Shown: positions 8,418 through 17,054 of the stretch, in pieces | How positions within the stretch are numbered: the first letter of the stretch is position 1 | How the letters are laid out: each line of letters opens with the position of its first letter | DNA from: Polyangiaceae bacterium | GTDB taxonomy: Bacteria; Myxococcota_A; Polyangia; Polyangiales; Polyangiaceae | Reading direction: 5' to 3' | Length of the DNA: 44,298 bases | Assembly: GCA_016929495.1 (NCBI GenBank) | Contig: JAFGIS010000252.1 | Span: 1 to 44,298, forward strand | Made by a program: the position numbers and the translations under genes | Notes under the pieces: model-generated | Databases searched by the model: none | What the model saw: the letters and a program-made list of their open reading frames with translations, nothing else | Told to the model about the DNA's origin: nothing

Positions 8418-11003
8418 ATGGTACCGACTACCGGACTACCGGCTCTGGACGAGGTCCTGCAGGGCCTCCGCCTGGGCGACAACGTCGTGTGGAAGGTGGA
8501 CAGCGTACAGGACTACCTCGCTCTGGCTGAACCCTTCTGGAAAGCCGCTCTGCAGCGCGGCGAAAGGCTAGTCTACTTTCGTTTTGCTGAGCACCCCGAG
8601 GTGGTTCCCCCGGACGCCGGAGTGACGTACGTCCGCCTTCGTCCGGAAGCCGGGTTCGAGCAGTTCATCACCCACATTCACCGGGTCATCGCGAAGACGG
8701 GTCGGCATGCCAACTATGTCTTCGACATGTTCTCCGACCTGGTGCGTGACTTCTACAGCGAGTGCATGGTGGGCAACTTCTTTCTGCTGACCTGCCCCTA
8801 CCTCTACGCCCTCGACACGGTGGCCTACTTCGCGCTGCTTCGCAACTATCACTCCTCTCATACGATCCAGCCCATCGCCGAGACCGCGCAGCTGCTGATC
8901 GACGTGTGCCGCTACGGAGAGAAGCTCTACGTTCATCCTCTCAAGGTGGACGAACGCTACTCCCCCACCATGCACCTCTACCATGACAGGGAGGGCGATG
9001 CGTTCGTTCCCGTCACCGACAGCGCGGTCATCGCCGACATCGCCACCTCCGGAAGGTGGCCGGGGCTCGAGTCAGCCTCCTACCGCATGGTGGAGATGTG
9101 GGACCGCCGCTTCATGCAGGCGGAGGAGACCCTGGAGGCGTGCCAACGCGGCGAAGCCTCCGAGGAAGCAGTCGAGCTCGCCTTCGAACGCCTTCTGACC
9201 CAGCTGCTCTCGCGCGATGAACGGATTGCCTCGCTGGCGCGAGCGTACTTGACGCTCGACGACCTCCTGTCCATATGGAAGCGCATGGTAGGCTCCGGCA
9301 TGGTGGGCGGGAAGGCCGTGGGCATGCTGTTGGCGCGAGCCATTCTCCGCCGTGCCGATCCGCACTGGGCGACCATGCTGGAGCCCCACGATTCCTTCTT
9401 CGTTGGCTCCGACGTCTTCTATACGTATCTCGTCCGCAACGGCTGCTGGTGGATTCGGCAGAAACAGAAGAGCGCTGTCACTCTGCTGGACGAGGTCGGC
9501 GAAGCCCGGCGGCGCGTCCTGCACGGCGAGTTCCCTGAGCATATCACCAGGCGCTTCGCAGACATGCTCGACTACTACGGACAGTCGCCCATCATCGTGC
9601 GCTCCAGCAGTCTGCTGGAAGACGCATTCGGCAACGCGTTCGCCGGCAAGTACGAAAGCGTGTTCTGCCCCAATCAGGGCACACATCAACAGCGCTTGAA
9701 AGCGTTCCAGAGCGCAGTGCGTGTGATCTTCGCCAGCGCCATGAGCGAGGAGGCCTTGACCTACCGCGCCCGGCGCGGCCTGCTGGAAACCGACGAGCAG
9801 ATGGCCCTGCTCGTGCAGAGGGTCTCCGGCGCGCAGTATGGGGACCTGTTCTACCCACAGCTGGCGGGCGTGGGCATCTCGGTCAACCCGTACGTCTGGC
9901 ACCGTGACATCGATCCCGAGGCCGGGATGTTGCGAGTCGTGTACGGTCTGGGCACCCGTGCCGTCGAACGCAGGGACGACGACTACACTCGGGTGGTGGC
10001 GCTCAGTGCGCCCCGCAAGCGGCCGGAGGGCAGTCGGGACGAGGCGCGTCGTCACACGCAGAAACGCGTGGACTTCCTGGACCTGAGAAACAACCGCTTG
10101 GCCAGCGGCCACTTCGGCGACGTGGTTCAGCGGAGCCCGGGAATACCGGTGGAGATGTTCGCCGAACAAGACGAGCAGATCGTGCGTCCCCGACGCCGAC
10201 AGGCCGTGCCCTGGACATTCAACCTGGATCACGCATTGTCACGAGTTCGGCTCGTCGAGGACATGCGCGGAATCCTCAGGGTGCTACGCGAAGCCTATGG
10301 TTGTGACGTGGACATCGAGTTCACGGCGAACCTGCGAAGAGACGGTAGCTACAGGCTCCATCTGCTTCAGTGCCGTCCACTTCAAATGAGGCAAGCGGAC
10401 ACCGTCGTCGGGCCGGTCCCGGACATCGAGCCGCAGGATCTGGTTCTTCGCGCCCACGGCGCGGTCATTGGCTTCAGCCGGCGGCTCATCATCGACCGTC
10501 TGATCTACGTGGTGCCTTCCGCGTATGGCCGTCTGTCGACGCAGAAGCGCTCTACGGCGGCTCGACTCATTGGGCAGCTGACCCGCCCGGAAGCTCACGG
10601 GGCAGAACCGACGTTCATGCTCGTGGGTCCCGGACGCTGGGGTAGCAGGATGCCCGAGCTCGGTGTCCCGGTCTCGTCGGCGGAAATCAGACGGGCAGCG
10701 GTGTTGTGCGAGATCGACGCGATGCACGAGGGGTTGTCGCCGGAGCTGTCTCTCGGAACACACTTCTTCCACGACCTGGTCGAGCTGAACATGCTCTATG
10801 TTGGCCTCTTCCAGGCCGAGCCGCAGAACGTGCTCAACCAGGAGCTTCTGAGTGGATCCCCCAACCGTTTGGCAGAGCTGTTGCCTGACCAGAACCAGTG
10901 GTCCGACGTGGTTCGTGTCATCGAGGCGCCGGCAGGCCGGAAGATGGTGCTCAGCGCAGACCACATGAAGCAGGAGGCGCTTCTGTACCTCGACCGGGTT
11001 TAG
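8418..11003 (+). CDS. PEP/pyruvate-binding (PPDK_N) protein with KaiC-like N-terminal domain
   Basis: 861 aa; ATG 8418 sits behind AGGAG and 9 bp after the lysR stop. Residues 1-250 resemble a RecA/KaiC fold (TGLPALDEVLQGLRLGDN) with a degraded Walker A. From about 295 it follows the ATP-grasp nucleotide-binding domain of PEP synthase and PPDK: GGKAVGMLL, PIIVRSSSLLEDAFGNAFAG, then LLQCRPLQ near 655. The phosphohistidine swivel domain and the PEP-binding barrel are absent, so it cannot perform the whole PEP synthase reaction. A C-terminal block (LVGPGRWGS and GTHFFHDLVE) is typical of a delta-proteobacterial family annotated as PEP/pyruvate-binding proteins. A regulatory or phosphotransfer role is possible; substrate unknown. 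Confidence 0.75.
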   Translation: MVPTTGLPALDEVLQGLRLGDNVVWKVDSVQDYLALAEPFWKAALQRGERLVYFRFAEHPEVVPPDAGVTYVRLRPEAGFEQFITHIHRVIAKTGRHANYVFDMFSDLVRDFYSECMVGNFFLLTCPYLYALDTVAYFALLRNYHSSHTIQPIAETAQLLIDVCRYGEKLYVHPLKVDERYSPTMHLYHDREGDAFVPVTDSAVIADIATSGRWPGLESASYRMVEMWDRRFMQAEETLEACQRGEASEEAVELAFERLLTQLLSRDERIASLARAYLTLDDLLSIWKRMVGSGMVGGKAVGMLLARAILRRADPHWATMLEPHDSFFVGSDVFYTYLVRNGCWWIRQKQKSAVTLLDEVGEARRRVLHGEFPEHITRRFADMLDYYGQSPIIVRSSSLLEDAFGNAFAGKYESVFCPNQGTHQQRLKAFQSAVRVIFASAMSEEALTYRARRGLLETDEQMALLVQRVSGAQYGDLFYPQLAGVGISVNPYVWHRDIDPEAGMLRVVYGLGTRAVERRDDDYTRVVALSAPRKRPEGSRDEARRHTQKRVDFLDLRNNRLASGHFGDVVQRSPGIPVEMFAEQDEQIVRPRRRQAVPWTFNLDHALSRVRLVEDMRGILRVLREAYGCDVDIEFTANLRRDGSYRLHLLQCRPLQMRQADTVVGPVPDIEPQDLVLRAHGAVIGFSRRLIIDRLIYVVPSAYGRLSTQKRSTAARLIGQLTRPEAHGAEPTFMLVGPGRWGSRMPELGVPVSSAEIRRAAVLCEIDAMHEGLSPELSLGTHFFHDLVELNMLYVGLFQAEPQNVLNQELLSGSPNRLAELLPDQNQWSDVVRVIEAPAGRKMVLSADHMKQEALLYLDRV

Positions 11004-11393
11004 GTTCTAGCCGTGATTCGCCGCAGGATCCGACGGCCTCGACCTGAGCCGACGAAGTCCGCGGCGAATACCCCCCGTCGGAGCCGGCAAACGCGTCGCT
11101 ACCGACGTGCGCTGTCTCGGAGACCGTGAACTGGCGCCGGTCGTCGACGTCGTTTCTGTTTCCAGAACGTTTCGCGACGCCGCGCGAGTACGACTCGTCT
11201 GGCGCGCCACGCCCATCGAGGCACGTCATGCTCGTCGAGCGCTGTCAACGTGCGCGGCTTTTCGCTGGTGTTCGAAGGGCCAGCGAGCACACCGCGATCC
11301 GCTCAGGTTTCTCGCGCGTTTCGTCCATGCGTCACCCATATTAGTTCATGTTCCGGTTTGCGATCGGACACGTGCCGGTGTAGCCACGGACAT
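11004..11393. other. Intergenic region before amt, with a 9-bp inverted repeat
   Basis: 390 bp without a convincing gene. Just after the PPDK-like stop, ATTCGCCGC (11016-11024) is repeated inverted as GCGGCGAAT (11061-11069) around a 36-base GC-rich loop. This could end the upstream transcript or be part of a structured leader, but no T-tract follows. CATATT (11337-11342) could be a -10 for amt. No sigma-54 type -24/-12 motif was found by eye, although amt genes are often controlled that way. Confidence 0.35.
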
Positions 11394-12692
11394 ATGAACG
11401 ACATCAACGCTGGGGACACAGGTTGGCTTCTCGTTTCCACGGCACTCGTGCTCATCATGATGCCTGGTCTCGCCTTGTTCTACGGCGGGTTGGTCCGGAC
11501 CAAGAACGTTCTCTCGACGTTCATGCATACGCTCGTGGCGCTGGGCCTGGTCACGTTGCAGTGGGTCGTCATCGGCTACTCGCTCGCGTTCGGACACGAT
11601 GTCGGCGGCGTCATCGGCGGGTTCGACCATGTTCTGCTCGCGGGCGTCGGGTTGGCACCGAGAGCCGGAACCGCTGTGCCGGAGCTGTTGTTCATGGTCT
11701 ACCAGATGATGTTCGCGGCCATCACACCTGCGCTGATTTCCGGCGCCTTCGCGGAACGCATGAGCTTCAAGGGCTTCGTTGTCTTCACCCTTTTGTGGAC
11801 GACATTCGTTTACGACCCGCTGGCTCACTGGCTGTGGGCCCCGGGCGGCTGGCTTGCGGCGCGCGGGGCGCTGGATTTCGCCGGGGGCATCGTCGTTCAC
11901 GTGAGCTCCGGATTCTCGGCGCTCGTGATGGCCGTCGTGCTGGGATCCCGCCTGGGACATCCACGCGAGCGCTTCATCCCACACAACCTCACCATGACGC
12001 TGCTCGGAGCCGGGCTGCTCTGGTTCGGTTGGTTCGGCTTCAATGGAGGCAGCGCGCTCGCCGCCAATGGCACGGCCGTGCTCGCGCTCGTGAACTCCCA
12101 GCTCGCCGCAGCGGCGGCGGCGCTGACCTGGATGATGGTCGATATCTCTCGTTGGCGACGCAGCGGCAGCCTAGGCTACGCTTCCGGCTTCGTCGCGGGA
12201 CTGGCGACGATCACTCCGGGCGCTGGATTCGTGGCGCCCATGGCCGCGTGCGTCGTTGGCGTCGTGGCGGGATTGGCCTGCTACATGGGTGTGCTGCTCA
12301 AGGAGCGGCTGCACTACGATGACACCCTGGACGCGTTCGGCGTTCACGGAGTCGGCGGAACGGTCGGAACCCTGCTGCTTGGTTTGATGGCGAGCAAGAC
12401 CTGGAACCCGAGTGGCGCCGACGGACTCTGGACGGGCAGCACTGCATTCATGCGAAGCCAGCTCGTCGCCGTAGCCGTGAGCATCGTCTTCGTGTTGCTC
12501 GTGACCTACGGCCTGGCGAAGCTCGTGCAGGCGCTCGTTGGGCTCCGCGTCGACTCGGATGTGGAACGCGAGGGTCTGGACACCAACCTGCACGGCGAAG
12601 AGGGCTACGCTTTCGGCGCTACCCGTGCAGGCCAGCCCGCGGCCGAGCCAATGCGCGCGGTCGCAGAGCCGGCGTTCGAGGCGTCGCGGTAG
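11394..12692 (+). CDS. amt: Ammonium transporter (Amt family)
   Basis: 432 aa; start at ATG 11394 because the family N-terminus (NDINAGDTGWLLVSTALVL) begins there, although the frame is open further upstream. About 11 membrane helices are visible. Family marks include GLVRTKN, ISGAFAERMSFKGF, DFAGGIVVHVSSGFSALV (ammonium-pore Asp and first twin His) and DAFGVHGVGGTVGTL (second His). It conducts ammonium/ammonia across the inner membrane and is usually gated by a PII protein; a glnB gene lies at 38.9 kb rather than next to it. The cytoplasmic tail is long and Ala/Glu-rich. No cleaved signal peptide is obvious, unlike E. coli AmtB. Confidence 0.95.
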   Translation: MNDINAGDTGWLLVSTALVLIMMPGLALFYGGLVRTKNVLSTFMHTLVALGLVTLQWVVIGYSLAFGHDVGGVIGGFDHVLLAGVGLAPRAGTAVPELLFMVYQMMFAAITPALISGAFAERMSFKGFVVFTLLWTTFVYDPLAHWLWAPGGWLAARGALDFAGGIVVHVSSGFSALVMAVVLGSRLGHPRERFIPHNLTMTLLGAGLLWFGWFGFNGGSALAANGTAVLALVNSQLAAAAAALTWMMVDISRWRRSGSLGYASGFVAGLATITPGAGFVAPMAACVVGVVAGLACYMGVLLKERLHYDDTLDAFGVHGVGGTVGTLLLGLMASKTWNPSGADGLWTGSTAFMRSQLVAVAVSIVFVLLVTYGLAKLVQALVGLRVDSDVEREGLDTNLHGEEGYAFGATRAGQPAAEPMRAVAEPAFEASR

Positions 12693-12811
12693 GAAGGGTG
12701 GCGCGCGCTCATCGGGCGCCTCGACCGGCCAGGGACGCTCCGATCGCGCTCTCCCCGCCGGCGGCAAATCGCTCCTTCGCTCTATTGCATCGCTTCAATC
12801 GAAACGCAGCA

Positions 12812-13651
12812 TCATGGCTTCTGCGCCCCGGCGATCACCTCGGCGAGCTCGGCTTCCCCGAAGGGAAAGCTCACGCGCTTCCCGTTCACGAACAAGGCAG
12901 GCAGCTCGCTGACATTGACTTTCTTGCCGAGGTCACGGTCGGCGTCCACATCCGCCGCAAACTCGTGCCGATCGAGCGCCTCGTCGAAGGCGCCCAGATC
13001 CAGTCCAGCTGCCTTCGCATACCGTCCCAGGGCCCCGCGATCATGGTTCTGTGGGTTGGCGAACATGACATCGTACAAACGCCAGAACTTGCCCTGCGCG
13101 TGGGCGGCGAGGCTCGCTTGTGCGGCCAGGTGCGAGTTCGGGTTGCCCGACAGTGGGAACTGCCTGAACACGAGCCGCACCTTGTCTCGATGCAGATTCC
13201 TGATGGCCGTCGCGATCGGAGCCCCTCGCGCACACGCCGGGCTGTCGAAGTCCCCAAAAAACACCATCGTGATCGGCGCACCGGGGGAACCGATGCTGGG
13301 AGCGGGCCCGTGGCGGGTGTCCTGCTCGGGTGAAATGAGGGCCTTGCGGCCCTCGACGAATCGCACGGCCGACTTCGCCGTCTCGTCGTAGCGCGACAGC
13401 ATCGCCAGACACCGATGGTCCGAAAAGGACTGGATCTGTTCCCGTGCCATTCGGCACTCGTCGGAACCCGTGCCGAATTGGGCACACAGACGATCCTGCA
13501 GCACCTTGCAGTGGCGGACGTCTGCGCCGTTTCCCGCGTCGCGGCTGCCGCCCGCGCCAGCGGTTTGAGGCTCGACACGACTCGGTTCGCACGCTGCGAA
13601 CCAGGGCACGCAGAGCAAGAGGCCGATGCCGGACCGGGCGCCACCTACCAC
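12812..13651 (-). CDS. Thioredoxin-fold (DsbA/DsbG-like) lipoprotein with an SxxC active site
   Basis: 279 aa from GTG 13651; its first 7 bases overlap the end of the preceding HExxH lipoprotein gene, so the two are likely co-translated. The signal peptide ends in a lipobox (FAAC, C21). A spacer with several cysteines is followed by a thioredoxin-fold domain (about 120-278): ITMVFFGDFDSPACARG, then an inserted helical part and the cis-Pro loop ELPALFVNGK. The motif expected to be CPxC reads SPAC (S137, C140), so only the second cysteine remains. Such single-cysteine sites cannot catalyse ordinary disulfide oxidation and may act as isomerase- or peroxidase-like or binding proteins. Location: periplasmic, lipid anchored. 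Confidence 0.75.
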   Translation of the reverse strand: MVGGARSGIGLLLCVPWFAACEPSRVEPQTAGAGGSRDAGNGADVRHCKVLQDRLCAQFGTGSDECRMAREQIQSFSDHRCLAMLSRYDETAKSAVRFVEGRKALISPEQDTRHGPAPSIGSPGAPITMVFFGDFDSPACARGAPIATAIRNLHRDKVRLVFRQFPLSGNPNSHLAAQASLAAHAQGKFWRLYDVMFANPQNHDRGALGRYAKAAGLDLGAFDEALDRHEFAADVDADRDLGKKVNVSELPALFVNGKRVSFPFGEAELAEVIAGAQKP

Positions 13652-15579
13652 GGCGTGGTACTCGTCGGCGCGATGGTGCCGCCGCTGACGATGCGCGCTT
13701 CGTAGTTGAAGGTCTCTTGCGCGTCGAAGCCCTTGCCCGAACCGTCGTCTCCCGCCCCGGTGCCGTTGGGATTGGTCACGGCCACGACGAGGTTCACGAT
13801 CCCGTTGCGAGCGCCGTTCCGGATGTCGATCGTGTTCTGGCCGCTGGAGAAGACCGTACCGTACACCGGATTGTCCGAGCTGTCGCGATAGACGAGCTGG
13901 GCCTCCATCTGCTCTTGTGTACCCTTGCTGCCAGTGGCGTCAGGGGTGAACTCCACGGTGACCGCGGTGGCGCCCGAAGCAACCTGGATGGGGATGATGT
14001 TGCGGCCCTGGTGATGCGGGATGTTCTTGTCGGGCGGGCTCCAGGTGGTGGTCCCGTCGCCGCTCGGGAACGTGTAGAACCAGTAGCTGCTGTTCCAGTT
14101 GCTCTTCATGTTGCCGCGCATGACCGAGGTCCAGCCGGCGAAGTCCAGGATGGCGCTGCGAGCCCCGAAGTTCTGAATCACGTGGGCGACCGCCTCGTTG
14201 GAGGAAGCCTTCTGCATGGCCTGAAACACCGATAACGACCCGCTCACCCGGTTGTCGGGTCTGCCTGCCTTGCTGGCGCTGTCCCAAACGCAGTTGATGA
14301 ATCCCTGGCCCATTTCGAGGTTCACGACGAGCCAGAAGATCTCCAGGCCATAGCGAACGATGCTGTTGACGTAGGTCTTGGCGTTCTGATCGGAAGGTCC
14401 CGCCCACGAGCCATCGGTGTTCATACCCATGGACTCGATGGGGCCATGCGGCATCTGCAGCGCAAGGGCGGTGCCCCAACCCTCGGTGTACTTGCCTTCC
14501 ACCATGTGCACTCGCATCGTGGCAGTGTAGCAGTTGTGCGCCTCGTGGATCCAGCCCGAGCCCTGGTTGTTGAAAGCCCATAGCTCGGCCTGCAGTGCGT
14601 GGATGCTCTCGTGCAGGGCGTTGCCGCGGTTGGAGTCGTCGCCGGTGCCCCAATTGCACGGGCATTCTTCGCTGGATTCGAAGTTCATGTGGCCCCAGCG
14701 ATCCCCCTGGTGCCCGCCTTGCCCGGAGATGGTCGCCCCAGGAATGCCACTGTTGAGGATGACCCAGTTCATGTAGTAGCCGCGCTGCCAGTCGAGGAAG
14801 CCGTAGAACTTGACGGTCTCGACCACGTCCTTGATCTCCTGGTTGAGATCCTCGACATCGAACTGGACCAAGGAGTCGGTGAGGCAGGACTGCCGGTTCG
14901 GCCCGATGAGCATGGCGACGCCGCCATGGGCGATCTGCGTCGTGTACTCGCTGGACGGTGCTCGCTGCTCGAGCGGCGTGGTCGGAACCGTGTCGCTCCC
15001 GAAGCACTGCGGCCACTCGCTATTCCCACCCGTGCCTTCTCCGCCGGTTCCGGTCGCCCCCGCACCGCCCGTGGACGTTCCCGCCGTGCCGCCGGTGGTG
15101 TTGCCCGCCGCGCCACCCGTGAGTGTGCCCGCTCTGCCTCCCGTGGAGCTTGCGCCGCCCGTGGACGTCGTGCGCCTCCCGCCCGTGGCCGTACCCGCGT
15201 TGCCGCCCGTCGGCGAACTCGCAGTGCCGCCCGCAGGGGGCGAGCCGCCGTCGCTCAGTCCACCGGTGGCGGCTGTGCCGGTGCCTGTGCCGGAGGTTCC
15301 ACCCGTCCAAGCGGGCCCGCCTCCGCTGGCTGCCGCGCCGCCAGACAAGGAGCCACCGCTCCCGACGGGAGCGCCGCCACCCCATGCAGCTGGCGCCCCC
15401 GAAGTGGGTTCAGCAGCGCGGGAGCCCCCCGTCTGCGCAGTGTCCCCACCCGCTGCGTTGCCCGCTCCGCCGGTCTGGTCGCCGGCATCGGAGCTATCCG
15501 AGGAGCCGCACGCCGCCGCAACCGCCGAAGCGAGCGAAAGCGTGAAACTGGACAGACACACACAACGTCTCTTGGTCAT
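13645..15579 (-). CDS. Gly/Thr-rich lipoprotein with HExxH metallopeptidase-like domain
   Basis: 644 aa. Residues 1-24 form a signal peptide with lipobox ending AAAC (C24). Residues about 30-187 are low-complexity, built of short Gly-Gly-Thr/Ala units, a surface linker often seen in Polyangia lipoproteins. The folded part begins near 188 and contains HESIH (H323, E324, H327) with HEAH at 345-348 downstream, a plausible gluzincin-like zinc site. Several paired cysteines fit an exported protein. A C-terminal beta-sandwich-like region (about 540-640) follows. It may belong to the DUF6055-like group of secreted proteins, but this was not searched. A surface metallopeptidase is inferred, not shown. 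Confidence 0.7.
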   Translation of the reverse strand: MTKRRCVCLSSFTLSLASAVAAACGSSDSSDAGDQTGGAGNAAGGDTAQTGGSRAAEPTSGAPAAWGGGAPVGSGGSLSGGAAASGGGPAWTGGTSGTGTGTAATGGLSDGGSPPAGGTASSPTGGNAGTATGGRRTTSTGGASSTGGRAGTLTGGAAGNTTGGTAGTSTGGAGATGTGGEGTGGNSEWPQCFGSDTVPTTPLEQRAPSSEYTTQIAHGGVAMLIGPNRQSCLTDSLVQFDVEDLNQEIKDVVETVKFYGFLDWQRGYYMNWVILNSGIPGATISGQGGHQGDRWGHMNFESSEECPCNWGTGDDSNRGNALHESIHALQAELWAFNNQGSGWIHEAHNCYTATMRVHMVEGKYTEGWGTALALQMPHGPIESMGMNTDGSWAGPSDQNAKTYVNSIVRYGLEIFWLVVNLEMGQGFINCVWDSASKAGRPDNRVSGSLSVFQAMQKASSNEAVAHVIQNFGARSAILDFAGWTSVMRGNMKSNWNSSYWFYTFPSGDGTTTWSPPDKNIPHHQGRNIIPIQVASGATAVTVEFTPDATGSKGTQEQMEAQLVYRDSSDNPVYGTVFSSGQNTIDIRNGARNGIVNLVVAVTNPNGTGAGDDGSGKGFDAQETFNYEARIVSGGTIAPTSTTPW

Positions 15580-15624
15580 GAACTGCTCCGCTCGGCCGCC
15601 GGCTCTGGCGGCACACCGTATGCG

Positions 15625-16062
15625 CTAGCCGCTGCAGGGCATCACCCGCGCGATCCGAATGGTTGAACCGCCGCCCGACCCGGGATAGGCTACGTGGACC
15701 GTCTTTGGGGCTCGGGCCGGATCGAGACGACGGCAGCTCGCTTGTATGGTCGAAGGAGCCCACCGCGAGCAGGCGTCCCAGGGCAGGGCGGGCCCTTGGC
15801 CGGCGTCGTCTCGCACCGTGAACGAATCCACTCCGCGGCGCCCCAGACCGTACGCGTCTTCCGCCTCCATCTCGAGTTCAGCCTTCCCCTCGAGGAACGC
15901 GGCCATCGCTCGAGTGATCGCCGTGCGCCCCTCGTAGCGCAAACCCGTTGGCGCCGGGCTCGCCGTCTCGAACACGCAGCTGTTCGCAAGCAGCGCACCG
16001 ATGGCCTCCATGCCGTGACTGCAGGCCTCGGCGAAGGTCAGCGCCAGGCGGAGCGCCTCCAC
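15625..16062 (-). CDS. SnoaL/NTF2-like protein, possibly shortened
   Basis: 145 aa from a GTG at 16062, the first start after an in-frame stop. The N-terminal half reads like a SnoaL-type NTF2 fold (LRLALTFAEACSHGMEAIGALLANS, then YEGRTAITRAMAAF). The region where the fold should continue with the central beta-strands is short, and the C-terminal 60 residues are Arg/Pro/Ser-rich and do not look family-like. The N-terminal methionine region is also missing compared with relatives. It could be a decayed gene or a frameshifted copy. No function is proposed. Confidence 0.4.
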   Translation of the reverse strand: MEALRLALTFAEACSHGMEAIGALLANSCVFETASPAPTGLRYEGRTAITRAMAAFLEGKAELEMEAEDAYGLGRRGVDSFTVRDDAGQGPALPWDACSRWAPSTIQASCRRLDPARAPKTVHVAYPGSGGGSTIRIARVMPCSG

Positions 16063-16472
16063 CTGTTGCCATGTTGAATGGGCTCATGTTCGTTCCATGT
16101 CGCCGGGCTCGACGGTGCGATTGTCAGGGTTCGCAAGCGTGCCCTCCTCTGCGCTCAATGACCGATGCGCGCTTGCTCGCAGGACATTGGCGCGGTCGCG
16201 GTGTAGAGCGCACCAACACACCCGTTTCCCTCGCGGCTCCAGCCAGGAGGTCGAAGGGCCGGTCGTCGCCCTCGGACGGTACGTGCGCGACAGCTGCCGT
16301 GGTCTTTCCGCGCGGTTTCTGAGGGGATGAGGAAATGTGCATGGGATCATTCTGGTCCGGGTCCCGTATGCGGTCGTGTAGCCCGGACGGCGCCCGACGT
16401 TGCACCCTCGCCAGAACTCTCCCATCCGAGACGCTTTCCGTGACAACTCGGGCGATCGGAAGCAATCCTACA
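16063..16472. other. Intergenic region upstream of the ECF sigma gene
   Basis: About 410 bp between the SnoaL-like fragment (leftward) and the sigma factor gene (rightward). The sigma frame is open through part of it from an ATG at 16335, but the residues there do not look like a sigma factor. GGAAG at 16458-16462 is a fair ribosome-binding site for GTG 16473. No repeat, RNA gene or clear promoter hexamer pair was found. Confidence 0.35.
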
Positions 16473-17054
16473 GTGAGTGACTCGCACTTGAACAAGCCGT
16501 GCCTCGCCCCGTGCTCGCCGACGCCAAGAGAAGCGCTCCCCGCCAGCGCCGATGACGCGTGTCTGAATGCCTTTCAACGGGAGCTCGACTACTTGCTGAG
16601 GACGTTCGAGCGTCTGGGTGTGAGCCCGTCGGATGTGGAGGATCTAGCTCAAGAGGTTTTCCTGGTTCTGCGACGTACCTGGAGCGACTATGACCCCACC
16701 CGCCCGTTCAAGCCCTACCTTTTCGGCATCGCCTTCCGCGTCGCCTCGTCGCACCGCCGGCGGTGGTGGCGGGAAGTGCCGTACGCTTTCGTCGACGCGC
16801 CGGATCACGCGCCATCGCCCGACCGCGAGTTCGAGGCGAATCAGGCACGCGCGCTCGTCCTCGCGGCCCTCCAGCAGATCCCATTGGCCCGGCGTGCGGT
16901 GCTGCTCATGTACGACCTCGACCAGACATCGATGCAGGAAGTGGCCGCCACGCTGGCCATTCCCCTGTTCACCGCATATTCGCGGCTGCGCAAGGCGCGC
17001 CTTGAACTGCGGACCAACATCACGCGGATCCAGAGAAGGAGCGCCCGTCGATGA
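16473..17054 (+). CDS. ECF-type RNA polymerase sigma factor
   Basis: 193 aa with GTG 16473 chosen because of the GGAAG site 10 bases upstream and because the longer N-terminal extension is Cys/Arg-rich and unlike a sigma factor. Region 2 is seen at residues about 30-95 (DVEDLAQEVFLVLRRTW and FKPYLFGIAFRVASSHRRR); region 4 at about 125-185 (LQQIPLARRAVLLMYDLDQ, then TAYSRLRKARLELR). There are no sigma-1.1 or region 3 domains. It overlaps the following TPR/TM gene by 4 bp (ATGA), a common arrangement for an ECF sigma and its membrane partner in Myxococcota. Confidence 0.9.
   Translation: MSDSHLNKPCLAPCSPTPREALPASADDACLNAFQRELDYLLRTFERLGVSPSDVEDLAQEVFLVLRRTWSDYDPTRPFKPYLFGIAFRVASSHRRRWWREVPYAFVDAPDHAPSPDREFEANQARALVLAALQQIPLARRAVLLMYDLDQTSMQEVAATLAIPLFTAYSRLRKARLELRTNITRIQRRSARR

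Noticed and set aside
14599..15666. Long plus-strand frames (Ala/Arg-rich and Pro/Val-rich) opposite the Gly/Thr-repeat lipoprotein
   Set aside because: They are antisense images of the Gly-Gly-Thr repeats; the minus-strand gene has a signal peptide, lipobox and folded domain.
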